In this document: one piece after another, positions 37,135 through 48,495 of the stretch
Position numbering within the stretch: position 1 is the stretch's first letter
Layout of the letters: the number at the start of each line of letters is the position of its first letter
Origin: Chytridium lagenaria
Lineage: Eukaryota; Chytridiomycota; Chytridiomycetes; Chytridiales; Chytridiaceae
Assembly: GCA_025449115.1 (NCBI GenBank)
Contig: JAHLKC010000115.1
Coordinates: 62,001-126,000, forward strand
Direction of reading: 5' to 3'
DNA: 64,000 nt
Notes under the pieces: generated by a model
Told to the model about the DNA's origin: nothing
Database searches by the model: none
The model's input: the letters and a program-made list of their open reading frames with translations, nothing else
Translations under genes and position numbers: made by a program

Positions 37135-38335
37135 ATGGCGTTGACTCTCGCAGTCGCCGCAGGCGTCGCAACGATTGGAGTCGCAGGACTTTACAACGCT
37201 GTCGTCCCATCTCGCACTGGCACCCTTCAAAGCCTGTCGGCAGTGGCCCCGAAGCTCCGCGAAGCATATCCTGAAGACTATTGGAAGCCTTACTTTAAAG
37301 CAAGCCTGACGCATGGCAAGGTGAGAATGCTCCACCCCACCCCTCCCCCGGCTTGATACCTAACTAACCCTTTTAAAGACACATTATAGCCTTCAGGGAC
37401 CGGAAAATGGAGTCAAGATTGTGTTGGTGCATGGACTTGTGGGAGTTTGGGGTTGTATGCCGGATTTTGTGAATGGACTTGTTGGTAGAGGATACAGAGT
37501 GTTGCTTTACGACACGTATGGACGCGGCTACTCGGATGCACCTGGCGCCACCTACGACCACAAGTTATACTCCCAACAGCTTAAAGAACTTCTCGATGAA
37601 GTTCAGTGGATGGATGCCGTGAATGTGTTGGGCTATTCTCTTGGTGGTGCGATCGCAACAGCGTTTGCGGCAGTGTATCCGGAGAGAGTTGAGAATCTTT
37701 TGTTGGTGGCGCCTTCTGGATTGAAGACGGTATTATTCCTATTTTGCGGGTGAGGCTTATCGGTTTTTTAGACCTTGCCTGCGCTGGGTGTTATCGTGAG
37801 TGTCCCGGTTTTTGGGGAATTGTTTGCGCATGCAGTGGGGAGGAGGGTGATGGCTTCGACGGTGGGTAAGGCTCTCCAGCCGGAATCAAAAGAGCGAATG
37901 GTATGCCTCTTTCTTCCGTACGTTTAAGTTTTTGGTTAACATGGCAACAGACCCAAGCCATATCTGTCGCCAAATCCATTATTCTTTATCATCCTGGTTT
38001 CATGCGAGCTCTTGTAAGCACCGTTCGCGAAGGCCCTATCCGCAACATGGAACCGCTCTACAAGAAAAACGCTGAAGTTTTAGGAGATAGGATCCTTTGT
38101 GTTTGGGTGAGTCTGATGAGTGATTAAACTCCTTTTAGTTCGTAGTTTCTGATATTGTGAAAAGGGGACGGATGATCCAGTATGTGACTACAAAACCGAG
38201 TTCCCGAAATTTAAGGAAGATAACCCCAAGGCGAAGATTGTCGTGCTCGAGGGGATGAATCATGAGCTTGTACCAGAAGCCCCAGAGGCAGTGCTTACTC
38301 CCGTTCATGAGTTCCTTACGTCTCGACGCAAGTAA
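37135..38335 (+). CDS. Alpha/beta hydrolase, tandem copy 3
   Basis: Exon 1 (37135-37320) has exactly the length of the copy 1 first exon (62 codons). The N-terminal helix reads TLAVAAGVATIGVAGLYNAV. Later motifs are VLVHGLVGVWGCMPDF, YDTYGRGYSDAPGA, LGYSLGGAIATAF, PSGL, GTDDPVCDYK (candidate acid) and EGMNHELVPEAP (catalytic His). Five exons as in the other copies. A CA microsatellite nearly touches the start codon, and the 3' end converges on the ALKBH8-like gene 72 bp away. Confidence 0.88.
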
Positions 38336-38407
38336 AAAGACTACCATAACTACAACTATTTTGTTTACCCTGAATAATTCTAACTTTTTAATTAAAAGTC
38401 ACTTCAA

Positions 38408-39869
38408 CTACCACCATTTCTTTCTTCTATCCTTTTCCTCCTTAAACCTCTCTGGTAAAGCCCCACCCGGCATTTGCGCATCACACAACCACCAATAAGG
38501 ACAATCACATTCACTTTTCGGCGGTAGCCTCACATTCCTGAACGTCAACGAAACCCTCCCTCCTCTCTACCCTCCTCTCCCCCAATCACATCCGACGCTC
38601 TTGCCCTATGCTATGTTCCCACCCAAACCTTGACTCTCCCGTCATTAACGCCACCGACCGCCTCGGCAGCAACACATTCACCATCTGGAACCCCTGCGGA
38701 AGGTCTGGGCGTGAAGCGAGCGCAGCAGCGTTGAGCGCGTTGACTTGGTCTTCTGGTATGCTTTCAAAAGCTACAGGAGGTGGGGGTGGGAGGTACCGGA
38801 ATTCCATGACGGAGGGGGCGTTGAGGGAGACGGAGACGACAGGACCGTCGAAGGAGGAGTGGGTATCGACGTGGGGACGGATGCCGGAGCCCGGGGGGTA
38901 GTAGTTGATGGTAAGTTGATTTGAGGTGAGGTACTCGGCATTTATTGTGTGCAAACGGTGGACGATCAGGTCGGTCCATGAAGGGAGAGATGGGAACTTA
39001 TCAAAGGTTTCTGATCCAAAGTAGTTTGTGGTGTAGTCAAAAATTACGCCGTAATGTTGCTAAATCGAACTCAGCAGATTTTATAATAGCAATACTCACC
39101 ACTTTCCGATTGCTCAACGCAATAAATTTGGTAGTTCTTTGTTGATGATGTCCATAAACTCTTTCTCCTCCTCTTCGGTAATAAAGTCGGGAATTATGAT
39201 GAGGCCTGGGATTAGCTTTGCTATTTCCTCGGGATCCTCGATAGTGATGTCGGCTAAAGAAATGGGGACTTTCCTGGCTTTTTGGGCAAGGCATATTCTT
39301 CCGGTCTCCGCTAAAGGCCGCTTATGTAACTTTTCTACAGCAGCATGTGCAAATTCCGCTTTGGAAAACATGAGAAAGGTGTATGCCTTCATAACAAAAC
39401 AAATTAGTAAGTTACAGCTTTTCCGATAACTAAACAAGATGAAAGAAAATAAGCGCAAAATACTATAGAGGTAAGACACAAAGGAAAGCGATTATAGTCA
39501 CCAACTAACCTTTCCTTTCCCGGCAATCATATCCACAAAGCCCTCCAACTCCTCTATCCACTCCTCCAATTGCTTTAGATCCGCCCCGTAAGAACTTCCT
39601 CCAACATTTAATACACACAGACTCTTTGAACACTCCACATTGTCTCCCTCAGGATCTGGCTGTCCCTTCTCATCCACCATTAAAACCTCATGGATAGGCA
39701 TCCCTTCCTTCTGCTCAATCGCTTTATGCGCCGCTGCGATTCGTTTAGGTATCATATCTCTGCGAGTGCCTTCTCTATAGCGCTTGGGGATGCGGAGAGG
39801 AGCATCCTCTTCGTCGTTGGTGGTTAGGGAGATGGCGGAGAGGAGGTCGTCGTCGTTGAGGGATGGCAT
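38408..39869 (-). CDS. ALKBH8: ALKBH8-like RRM plus 2-oxoglutarate/Fe(II) dioxygenase
   Basis: ALKBH8-type enzymes hydroxylate wobble-uridine side chains in tRNA; the methyltransferase part is absent here. Exon 1 carries an RRM-like strand (KSLCVLNVGGSSYGADL), continued in exon 2 (YTFLMFSKAEFAHAAVEKLH). The AlkB core follows: GLIIIPDFITEEEEKEFMD, ALSNRKV, QHYGVIFDYTTNYFG, NQLTINYYPPGSGI, HVDTHSSF with the Fe-binding H-x-D, and LMTGESRFGWEHSI with the distal His. After a one-base shift near 38590 the frame runs through RVSLTFRNVR, the conserved 2-oxoglutarate-binding Arg block, then a Cys-rich tail (SECDCPYWWLCDAQ) and stops at 38408. A second shift lies near 39125. The start lies 37 bp from the divergent oxidase start. 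Confidence 0.82.
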
Positions 39870-39906
39870 TCCTCAAGTTGTCACAGAGAAAAAAAGATTG
39901 TTGGAC

Positions 39907-41625
39907 ATGTCGGTTGAGTCATCTACGAAGCTGGTCTGTGTTGAGGACTTCCATGCCGCGGCGTTGGAGACTATGCCGAAGAATGCTCGGGATTATTACG
40001 AGTCAGGTAAGAGAACTATAAAATGGGAGAATTTGGAAAGATCCTGCTATTATGAGTTTAATGTTGAAGCTGACATTATCTCGGCGATCATTGCTGTTTT
40101 ATGAATACCAGGCGCCGAAGCTGAGGAAACTCTCAGAGATAACGAGGCTGCATTCAACAGGTTTGTTCAAATTCTGTTTCATCATGCATGTTTCGAAAAC
40201 CTACTAAGATCGTCTTTCCGAAACAATGCAGGGTTAAACTACCGCACCCGAGTCCTTCGCGATGTCTCCACAGTCAACCCCTCCACATCCATCTTTGGCT
40301 CAACATTATCGTTAGTTCTTGTAATTTGCCTCTACTATTTTCTCGATGCATATTCTCTAACATGTAAAAGCTTTCCTGTCGGTATCGCCCCGTCAGCAAT
40401 GCAAAAGCTCGCCACCCTGAAGGAGAATTAGCCATGGCAAGAGGTGAACTTTCGCCAGTGACCGTCTTTCATTAACTTCCTTACAGCCGCAGCCATGAGT
40501 GGAACGATCATGGTGCTCAGCACTTACGCCACGTCGTCCCTTGAAGACGTTATTGGGGAATATTCCAAAGCTGCAAAAGTTTACGCTGCAGTGAACCCAG
40601 GATTAGAAGCACCGGGAATGTGGTTTCAGCTTTATGTTTACCAAAACCGCGCTGTGTCAGAGTCGTTGATACAGCGGGCGGAAGCGGCGGGGTATAAGGC
40701 GTTGATGGTAACGGTTGACACACCAGTGTTGGGGAGACGGTTGAAGGATCAACGTAACAGTTCAGTACGCTTCGTTTCTTTTCCCACATTTTCACTAGTT
40801 GGATACATATGCCCTTTTTTAACATTTTCTTTCGCATATCTACCGACTTGCTATCAGAATTCTCCCTTCACCACACCTCAGCCTCGCCAACTTTGACCCC
40901 TCCCTCGGTATCCGTTCCCTGTCCGAACGCACCGCCAAGGCCGGTTCCGCATCCGCGCTCTCCGCCATCTCGGCCCTCGGATCTGGGGGGCAAGAAAGCA
41001 TTATTGGTCAAGGAAACACCTCTGACGCGTCCATGAATTGGGAAAAGGACATCACGTGGTTACGAAAGACGACAAAAAAGATGAAGATTGTGTTGAAAGG
41101 GATTCTTTCAGCTGAGGATGTGGTGCTAGCAGCGCAATGGTATTGTTGGGAATGTGAATGATGGTTTTAAACTTTTTTTCGTGTAGTGGTGTGGATGCTA
41201 TTGTTATTTCAAATCACGGGGGTCGACAGCTTGATACCGTCCCAGCGACGCTCGACGCTCTCATTGAAGCCCGTGAAGCACTCACCGTTTACGCCTCAAC
41301 AGTTCCATCGTCAACCCCTCTCCCTTCTCTCCTCATGGATGGTGGTATCCGCAAAGGGACTGACGTGATTAAAGCCTTAGCGCTTGGAGCCGAAATGGTG
41401 TTTGTTGGACGGCCTGCTTTGTGGGGACTCGCGCAGGGTGGGGAGGAAGGTGTAAGGGGTTTGATAGGGTTGATTAAGGAGGAGTTTAGGGTTGCAATGA
41501 CGTTGTTGGGGTGTAGGGTGGTTAAGGAGATTAACGGAGATAGGGTTAGGGTGGAGGGGAAGATGAATGTAGTTGTGGTGAAGGAAGGGTGTGCTTGTAA
41601 GGGTTGTTGTAAAGCAAAGTTGTGA
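39907..41625 (+). CDS. FMN-dependent 2-hydroxyacid oxidase (HAO / lactate oxidase family)
   Basis: Oxidises L-2-hydroxyacids with FMN, usually in peroxisomes, making hydrogen peroxide. About seven exons. Motifs in order: [153 protein letters not shown] with the catalytic His and Arg, [19 protein letters not shown], and [10 protein letters not shown] (FMN phosphate site). The C-terminus is odd: [14 protein letters not shown], with four Cys in seven residues, and ends Lys-Leu rather than an SKL-type peroxisomal signal (though AKL itself is a known PTS1 variant). The CC run 40412-40413 is one base short. Confidence 0.9.
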
Positions 41626-42210
41626 TTACGCGTGTAGTTTGTTGTCTGTTGTTTCTTTTGTCTCTTGTACTAGGATTACCTCATATCTATAAGTAATTGT
41701 TGACGAAAATTTAAGATGAAGAATATAATAAATACCGCGTGCAGACAATATATTAGGCCGCGTACTTTAGCACATCCAGACTGTTGACGCAAACAAATAA
41801 CTTGATCAAAATGCTATCTTGTAAAGTAGCTCTAATCCAAATCATAATAAAGATCATAGGCAAGAATCATAGAGATTTTAAAGAAAAGTACTGTCATTGA
41901 CTAGAGTTTAAATCACGAAGAATACGGACGCAAACAAATACACATATCGATCAGAAGGATTATAAAAGTCCAGATGTGCAATAAATATCTTTATGTCAAT
42001 ATCGAGGGTAAGTATGGTAAGAAAGTCATAGAAAGGGAGCACCAATACAACATGAAAAGGTTGACACGCAAAAAAAAATAAATAACAAAAAACATTAGAT
42101 GGAACGACTGTAAAATAAAACGGTAGAAAATGAAAAACATCAAGTAAACCGCATATTACAAAAATGACAAATGGTCAACTCCAAACAACTAAATCCCCGA
42201 TTCCCATGCC
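41626..42210. other. Intergenic region between convergent genes
   Basis: AT-rich, no coding signal. Probable 3' ends of the oxidase and the F-box/LRR gene. Confidence 0.6.
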
Positions 42211-43723
42211 TCAAAAACTATTTACATAAATCTCACACCCACTCATCCACCGTCCCTTACCCTCAATCAACCTACAATTCTTCAAATAAACCTTATCTAC
42301 AACCCCACTCATCTCCCCTACATGTCCCCACTCCAAATCCCAGCTCTGAAACACCGTCAAGCTCCACAATCTCATCCCCCTCACAACATCCACTAACATG
42401 CCAGCAGTCACACCCTCCGGCCCGAGATTCCCCGATACCACCAGATGTCTTAACTGGCAGGACCGCGACGCTACGTGAAGTGAATGGATGGTTATACCAC
42501 CGAGAAGGGTGATGTCGAGGGTCGTGAGGGTGGGGCATGAGGTAAAGAGGATGTGGAGGGCGTAGTCGGTGATGGTGTCGGAGTGGCAGATGGTGAGGGA
42601 GGTGAGCGGGAAGATCTTTCCGGTGAAGATGGTGGAAAGGGATGTATCGGATATTCCAGACATTTCACCGAGACATAGGTGGCGTAAATGTGTCGTGTTG
42701 ACTGATAGCATAACGTCATCGGTCATATCCGGCATTCTAAAAAAAAAAAAAACAAGAACAAAAAGAAGATAAACGGTTAGAACTTTGACAGGCCCGCCCC
42801 CCCCTATTTATTTTGTAAAAACCTGTAAAGCTCTAATATCTCTATGCGGAATTGTCGAAAGAGCTGGATAAAGGCCGCATCACTGATTTGGGGGAACTCG
42901 CTTTGAGATAAAGGGATTAGAAACGAGCTGGGAGCGTAGGAATGGGGTTTGGGGGGTGGGGGTTGCGGGATTTAGAGAGGTGCATTGCAAAAAATGGAAC
43001 GACGAGAGATCTTTCAACAAGGTGATAAAGCAAATGAGAGGATCAGCATTAGAAAAGAAACGCGGGGTAGTGGGGTTAGACGTACTATATCCGCACAGTT
43101 TTCAAAGTCTCCAAATATTTCACACCACTGCCGGCTAAAGCCTCAACCCCCCTTCCCGTCACCCCTTTCAACGCCGAAGCCGTCAACTCCAGCAATCCCT
43201 CCACGTACATAGCGATCGCCCTAAACGTGTCATCGGTCACCCCCGGACACGCATCTACCCACAAAACCTTCAACGTCTTCCCTATATTTCGAAAGAGCGG
43301 GATGAGGGATAAATCTGTCACGGTCCGATGACCCGCGAGTTTCAGGGAACTGAGAGGTGCTGCAGCAACGTGAAGGAGGTGAGCGTTTGTGAGGTTTCGG
43401 GTTTGACGAAGGTCGAGGTGTGTGAGACGTGTAAAGGGGAACCGAAAGAATGGATCGAGGTCAGCGGTTTCAAGGATCACACGGATAGCGGATAGATCTA
43501 TTGATTTGACGTTATGGGCCGTGTGATGCGGGGTTGAGAGGAACCGTTTTAATGATGTGGCGGTTTTAGGATGGAAATGTTTGGGGAGATGGTGGAGGGC
43601 AATGGGACTCCATGAACGGTTGACGAGGGAGCAGGCGTGGAGAGTTGCGATGTCGTGGTCGGTTAGGATGGCGTGAAGGATTTCAGCGGGGAGGTGGGGG
43701 CATCGGCGGGTGGATGGTGTCAT
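42211..43723 (-). CDS. F-box protein with leucine-rich repeats
   Basis: A substrate receptor for SCF ubiquitin ligase. The ATG at 43723 gives MTPSTRRCPHLPAEILHAIL, then HACSLVNRSWSPIALHHLPK, the F-box. Leucine-rich repeats follow: LTHLDLRQTRNLTNAHLLHV, LKLAGHRTVTDLSLIPL, LKVLWVDACPGVTDDTFRAI, and in the last exon HLRHLCLGEMSGISDTSL, LTICHSDTITDYALHIL, TLDITLLGGITIHSLHVA. A short middle exon (near 42830-42900, QISDAAFIQLFRQFRIEI) joins the two large exons. The repeats are of the cysteine-containing F-box LRR type (AMN1/FBXL2 class). Unrelated in its C-terminus to the CWxCF family. Confidence 0.82.
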
Positions 43724-44376
43724 GACGGTCTTTGTTGTGAATGGCTTTTTCACGAAGGCAGATCTGAAATTTTCATACTCTAATTATAGAACAGATGCAG
43801 GATAAGGTTCGAAAAGTCCGAAACCGTTATCCTTTACCTTTAAAACTTTATATTTGAAATATTTCAAATACTATCACCGTCGTCAATACGCGCCCACGGA
43901 CAACGCCAGTTTAATCGTAACCATTTTAGTTTAGAAGATCCAATACAAAACTATTAATCCCGAAGCTCTAATAATCGCCTTTGAGTTTCCAAAGCGATAC
44001 GCGTCCATACCACTGGCGATTTATATTGTAGCAGTCGTTTACGGAATGAAGGCCCGATGAGATCACGTGAACCGCTGCGGCCAAACACGTAGTTCTAACA
44101 TCTGCGACAACAGCGCAAAAAGTTTGATAAAAACACGATTATCGAGAGTTTGGGTGAAAAAATATCCAGATTACAAAAACAAAAACATCCACCACATTTA
44201 TACCCTACCAAAAACCACAACACGACACAAAATGCAATTGACTCCCACATATGCGTAACCAAACTCTTTCCAATAACCCAACCAATGTGCAAAAATGACA
44301 ACAAACCATGAAGGAATAAAAAAGGAATGACGAAAACAGAAAAAAAATGAAGGGGGTGATCCGACTTTATGCTGTT
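43724..44376. other. Intergenic, no gene seen
   Basis: AT-rich; contains the promoter of the F-box/LRR gene and the 3' flank of the Ca2+/H+ exchanger. Confidence 0.55.
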
Positions 44377-46277
44377 TTAAATCATGTAAAACGCAATCGT
44401 GATGATCGCATACGCCGACAAAAGCATCGCACCTTCAAGCCAGTTGCTCTTTTCCATCAGCAATCAAGCTGTTGACAACGTAGACAGAGGTGAAGACGAC
44501 GGCAGTCTCAAAGACACCAAAGGCCATGCTCATGGGCTGTCCGAAAAAAAAAATATAAATCAAGGGAAAGGAATGATCAAAGAAACGAAAAACAAAAAGA
44601 GGATTGAAAAGAATTTGTACCTGGTTCAAAATCCATCCCGTAAGAACACAAAACGGCGTCGCAAACAGACAAATCTGAAGTGACGATCCAATCGCAATGG
44701 AGATGGAAAGATCCATCTTATTCTTCATGGCAACACTAGAAAAACCCAAAAGATATTCATTAGTAAAACGACAAAGGATTTATGATTTTCAACACGAAGA
44801 CTCACGTCACAGCCGTCATGTGCTCTGCAGCGTTCCCAACAATAGGAATAACAACAAGACCGAGGAAGGTTTCGGAAAGATGCCAGGATTTAGAGATACC
44901 CTCGATCGATTCGACGAGGAATTCAGCAGAGAAGGCGACGGCGAGGGTCACAACGACGAGCATGGTGACAACAGAGATAAGGGACATTTGAGGCTGAAAA
45001 GTGGGTTAAAGGTAAGCACGTTGATAAAGAACGCCAAGTAAGGAGGGGAAATGTAACTAAAGGGTTTACCTTGGTCTCATCCTCCTCGTTGGATTCGTAC
45101 TGTGTGGTAGAAAATGGAGTTAAATATTAAGAATGGCATCAGCTAGATTATGATGATGCGAAAGGAATAAGGAGAAGTGCTTGTTTTTTAAAAAAACTTG
45201 AGGGAAACAAAAAGAGGTATGAACACAATATTTAAACAGAAAAAGTGACTTACAAGGTGCTTGTGAGTCTTGAGCTGGAAGAACAAGTACAAAATGTACA
45301 TCAAGAACAATACAATCTAATCGCAAAAACACAGGGTAAAAAGTTAGCAAAAAAGCGTCGCAATTTTGTTTTAGAAAGGAAAAACGAAGACATAAAGAAA
45401 CCACTTACCGCCGTCCCTCTCGACAGATTCAAAAGCAAAGCCTCTGCATCCCCATTATGTCCGGCAACCAGAGCAAACTTAAACGCCGCCGGCAACACAA
45501 AAGCACACACAGTGATCGCGAGCAACGACGCGCTGGTCTGGGCCGCAGTCTCATTGAACGACTGCTCAGAGTATCTGAACCCTCCACAGAGGAACGAGAG
45601 ACCAAGGACAAGGAGAAGGTTGGAGAGGACGGAACCAAGTAAACTGGCTTGAACAACGTTGACGAGACCGGCGCGGAGGGCTGCGACGAGACGAGAAGTT
45701 CGACGAGGTTGCCGAGGGTGGCGTTGAGGAGACCGCCGATGGTGGGGTTGGTGTAGAGGGCCTTTTGTATAATGATGAGTTTCACGATGGGATAGGGAAA
45801 GAGAAGGGTATCAAGCCAAAAAAGCGATCAACAAAAAGAACGGAACAAATGTGAACTAAAAAGATGCCTCGTTGGCGTATGAAATACTAAGAACGCTCTC
45901 TTGGAAAAACTTACAAGTTCTTCAGTGCAGGTTCCAAGCACTTTAGCCAACGGGATCAACCCAAAAAGTTCAACGCAAACACCGTAGGAGCCGACCATTC
46001 CAACCACGCCGCTCCAAGCCCGAGGGGCAAAAAGACCAAAAGAATGTTGAGGTAATCATCAAGGATCAAAAACTTTAACGATGACGCCCAAGTCGGGGGA
46101 TGGTCGGCACCAATGTGATAGCCTGCAAGTAAAGGAGTGGATTGGGTTGGGAAGGCTCCTGGAAGGGTTGAGGGTTGCGATGGAGCGCGACGGGGGAGAG
46201 CGGAAGGGTTTGTAGCGGGGGCTTGTGGGGATGGTTGGACGGGCCCCGTAGCTGTTGAGGGTGTAGTTGGTGGTCAT
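44377..46277 (-). CDS. VCX1: Vacuolar Ca2+/H+ exchanger (CAX family)
   Basis: Moves Ca2+ into the vacuole against protons. The ATG at 46277 opens a cytosolic leader (MTTNYTLNSYGARPTIPTSP). Then come LILDDYLNILLVFLPLGLGA, the c-1 selectivity motif GGLLNATLGNLVELL, ASLLGSVLSNLLLVLGLSF, YSEQSFNETAAQTSASLLAI, LYLFFQLKTHKHL, an acidic linker, VTLAVAFSAEFLVESIEGIS, and the c-2 motif LGLVVIPIVGNAAEH. The last exons hold AMKNKMDLSISIAIGSSLQI, FATPFCVLTGWILN and LIADGK followed by WLEGAMLLSAYAIITIAFYM. All family blocks are present. One-base shifts lie at the CCC run 45960-45962, near 45690, and at an A run near 44457. Confidence 0.9.
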
Positions 46278-47800
46278 GGTTGTTGGGGTAAGAAGGGCTG
46301 TTTTCCCTTTTGTCGGGTTTCTCGTTTTGCTTGGGAAATGTGGATGAAGGCCAAAGTCAACTCGGGCAATATGATGGTCTTGACCTGATAAAATTACAGA
46401 TGATTAGGAGGTTTTAGATGGATGCGGTCTCGATGGTTAGAGTGAGTTTATATAATGGTGGTTTAGGAGGGAGAAGGGAAGGAGGCAAGGCAATGGAAAC
46501 TCGGAGACCACCAAACCAACCTGATGATTTTTGAACACAAATTTTTTTATGGTTGGAGCGGTCAGTGAAGACACTGAAATCTCGATGGGAGCGAGCATGA
46601 AGGGCAAAGAAGGAAAGAAGCTGGAGGGTGGGTAAGGCCTCATGTGGGAGGTGTCAAAGGGTGTGCAGCTTTGAGGTGCTCATAGAAGTAATTGGGAAGA
46701 TTGAGAATGGTGGAATGGATCTTTTTGGTTATATCTTTGGTGTCAACTCCACCTTATATTTTAGAGACTCTAATCCAGAATATATATTCTGGATTGAAAA
46801 TACTCAAAGTGACAACGTTCGTTTTAGCGCTTAATCCATCATCCAGTTCTCAATCCAACGACGTTTAGTCAATTGGTTAATTAAGTAGAGACGACGCAAT
46901 GTTTGTGGTGTTTTCTTTCTGGATTTATTGTATCGGCGGCTATAAGTAGTGCATGGATTATTCGTTCGTCAGTCAGTAGTGTCATCAGTCAGTCAGTTAG
47001 TCAGTTACCTAGTCAGTCCAGTCCAGTCAAATGTCTTCGTAAATCAACAGCACAGTACCTACATATATAAATACCTATGTACGTGTTTTGCCATCAAACT
47101 CGGGCTTTTGTTTATTATACTCACGTTATTTTATTACATGATTATCTCAGCGCTTGAGTATACAATAATACAGTACGTTCACGCATGAAGCAATCTTCTA
47201 TAGATCTAGTATGCAATAGATGCGAGATTCATGTGATTGTAGGGAAGGAGTGGTGGCAAATCAATGAATAAATATGTGTGTGGAGAGCACGGATATGCTC
47301 ACGAGTCACTACAACAACAACCACCACCGCCGCCACCAACCAACCATCAACCCCCCTGTTTGATGCTCACTCCGACATGAAAACGTCAAGAGAAAGGTTT
47401 GTTGGTTTTGAAGGGTGTTTACTATAATTAATTTATTGCGTGATATTTCTGAGAAATCTCTTGGAATGTTACAACACAATGGATACCAGCACTTTTATTT
47501 TATTATTTTTTTGAAGGGGCACTGAAAGGCAGGGGCTTGTCCGCAGCAGGTAACTACGCTCACACTACTCAAAGGGGGTGTTGTCAAGGTTAAATGGATG
47601 TGAATGAATGGTGGCTGCTCCATGTTTAAAAAGGGATAAAACAGTATTTATACGAGGGCGTCACTCAGATATAAAGAAAGAGTCCATCCCAGTCCCTAAT
47701 CCTTCCCATCCATCCATCATATACATCCTCTCTGCATACTTCACCAATACTGTACCCATTAATTATTACAGCCTACCCACTCTTTTTTCATTCAACCCAA
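46278..47800. other. Intergenic region
   Basis: Includes a CAGT-type tetranucleotide repeat at about 46966-47033 and AT-rich DNA. A TATAAGTA element at 46941 has no assignable gene. No coding signal is supported. Confidence 0.55.
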
Positions 47801-48495
47801 ATGCCTTCATCATCCAATATCATGTCCATCTCTAATCTATTGTGCTTACCTGAAAACGGCACCACCACATCTCCATCCCCTATCCTTCTCCCTCAAGCTG
47901 TCACACCTCCTCCACCCCGAACCCCATCATCGTCCCTATCGCCTTCCACACCTCAAACCCCAAAACATTTTCGCAGCAACAGCTCCCTGCCAGCACATCT
48001 GGCCCCATCCGACGAACAAGAGTCCTCATCTCCTTCCGCCCAAACCCCTACAACAGTACATCCAGACCATCACCTCAACATCCCTCTAACACTCCGCGAA
48101 AGATAGTCGCATATTGGATCCGAAACCCAGCTGCTCAACACATGACCCGTTTCGCTCCCTCAAGTTCGTTAGAGCAGCAACCATCTTTTAAACCTGCTGG
48201 TTTTCTCCAGCACCTCCCACCTCAACTCACCCGCACACCCTCACCAACCCCACCACCTCACACAAGCGCCGCATCGGTTGACACCCAAACCTTACTTGCC
48301 AATCCTCGCGCTCAAACTGGCTTCCTGTGTCCATTGAAATACTGTGGAATGTCGTTCACGAGGCGATACAATATGATCATGCATTTCAGGACGCATGCAG
48401 AGAGAATTGGCGTATCACCAGTGGCTGTTGAAGAGGGATGCGGTCAATTAAAATCTGCAGTGCGGGGTTGCGTGCCTGCTTATTTCAATCATTAA
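47801..48495 (+). CDS. Single-C2H2 zinc finger protein, paralogue 1
   Basis: Probably a transcription regulator. The N-terminal two thirds are Ser/Pro/Thr-rich and disordered, starting MPSSSNIMSISNLLCLPENG (a second ATG at 47822 gives MSISNLL, which is the start matching the paralogue). The C-terminus carries GFLCPLKYCGMSFTRRYNMI then MHFRTHAERIGVSP: C-x4-C-x12-H-x3-H, followed by a conserved extension with VEEGC and GCVPAYF. A frame break lies at about 48060-48090; the segment PRKIVAYWIRNPAAQHM bridges the two parts in a shifted frame. The finger has a wider C-C spacing than usual. Confidence 0.65.
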
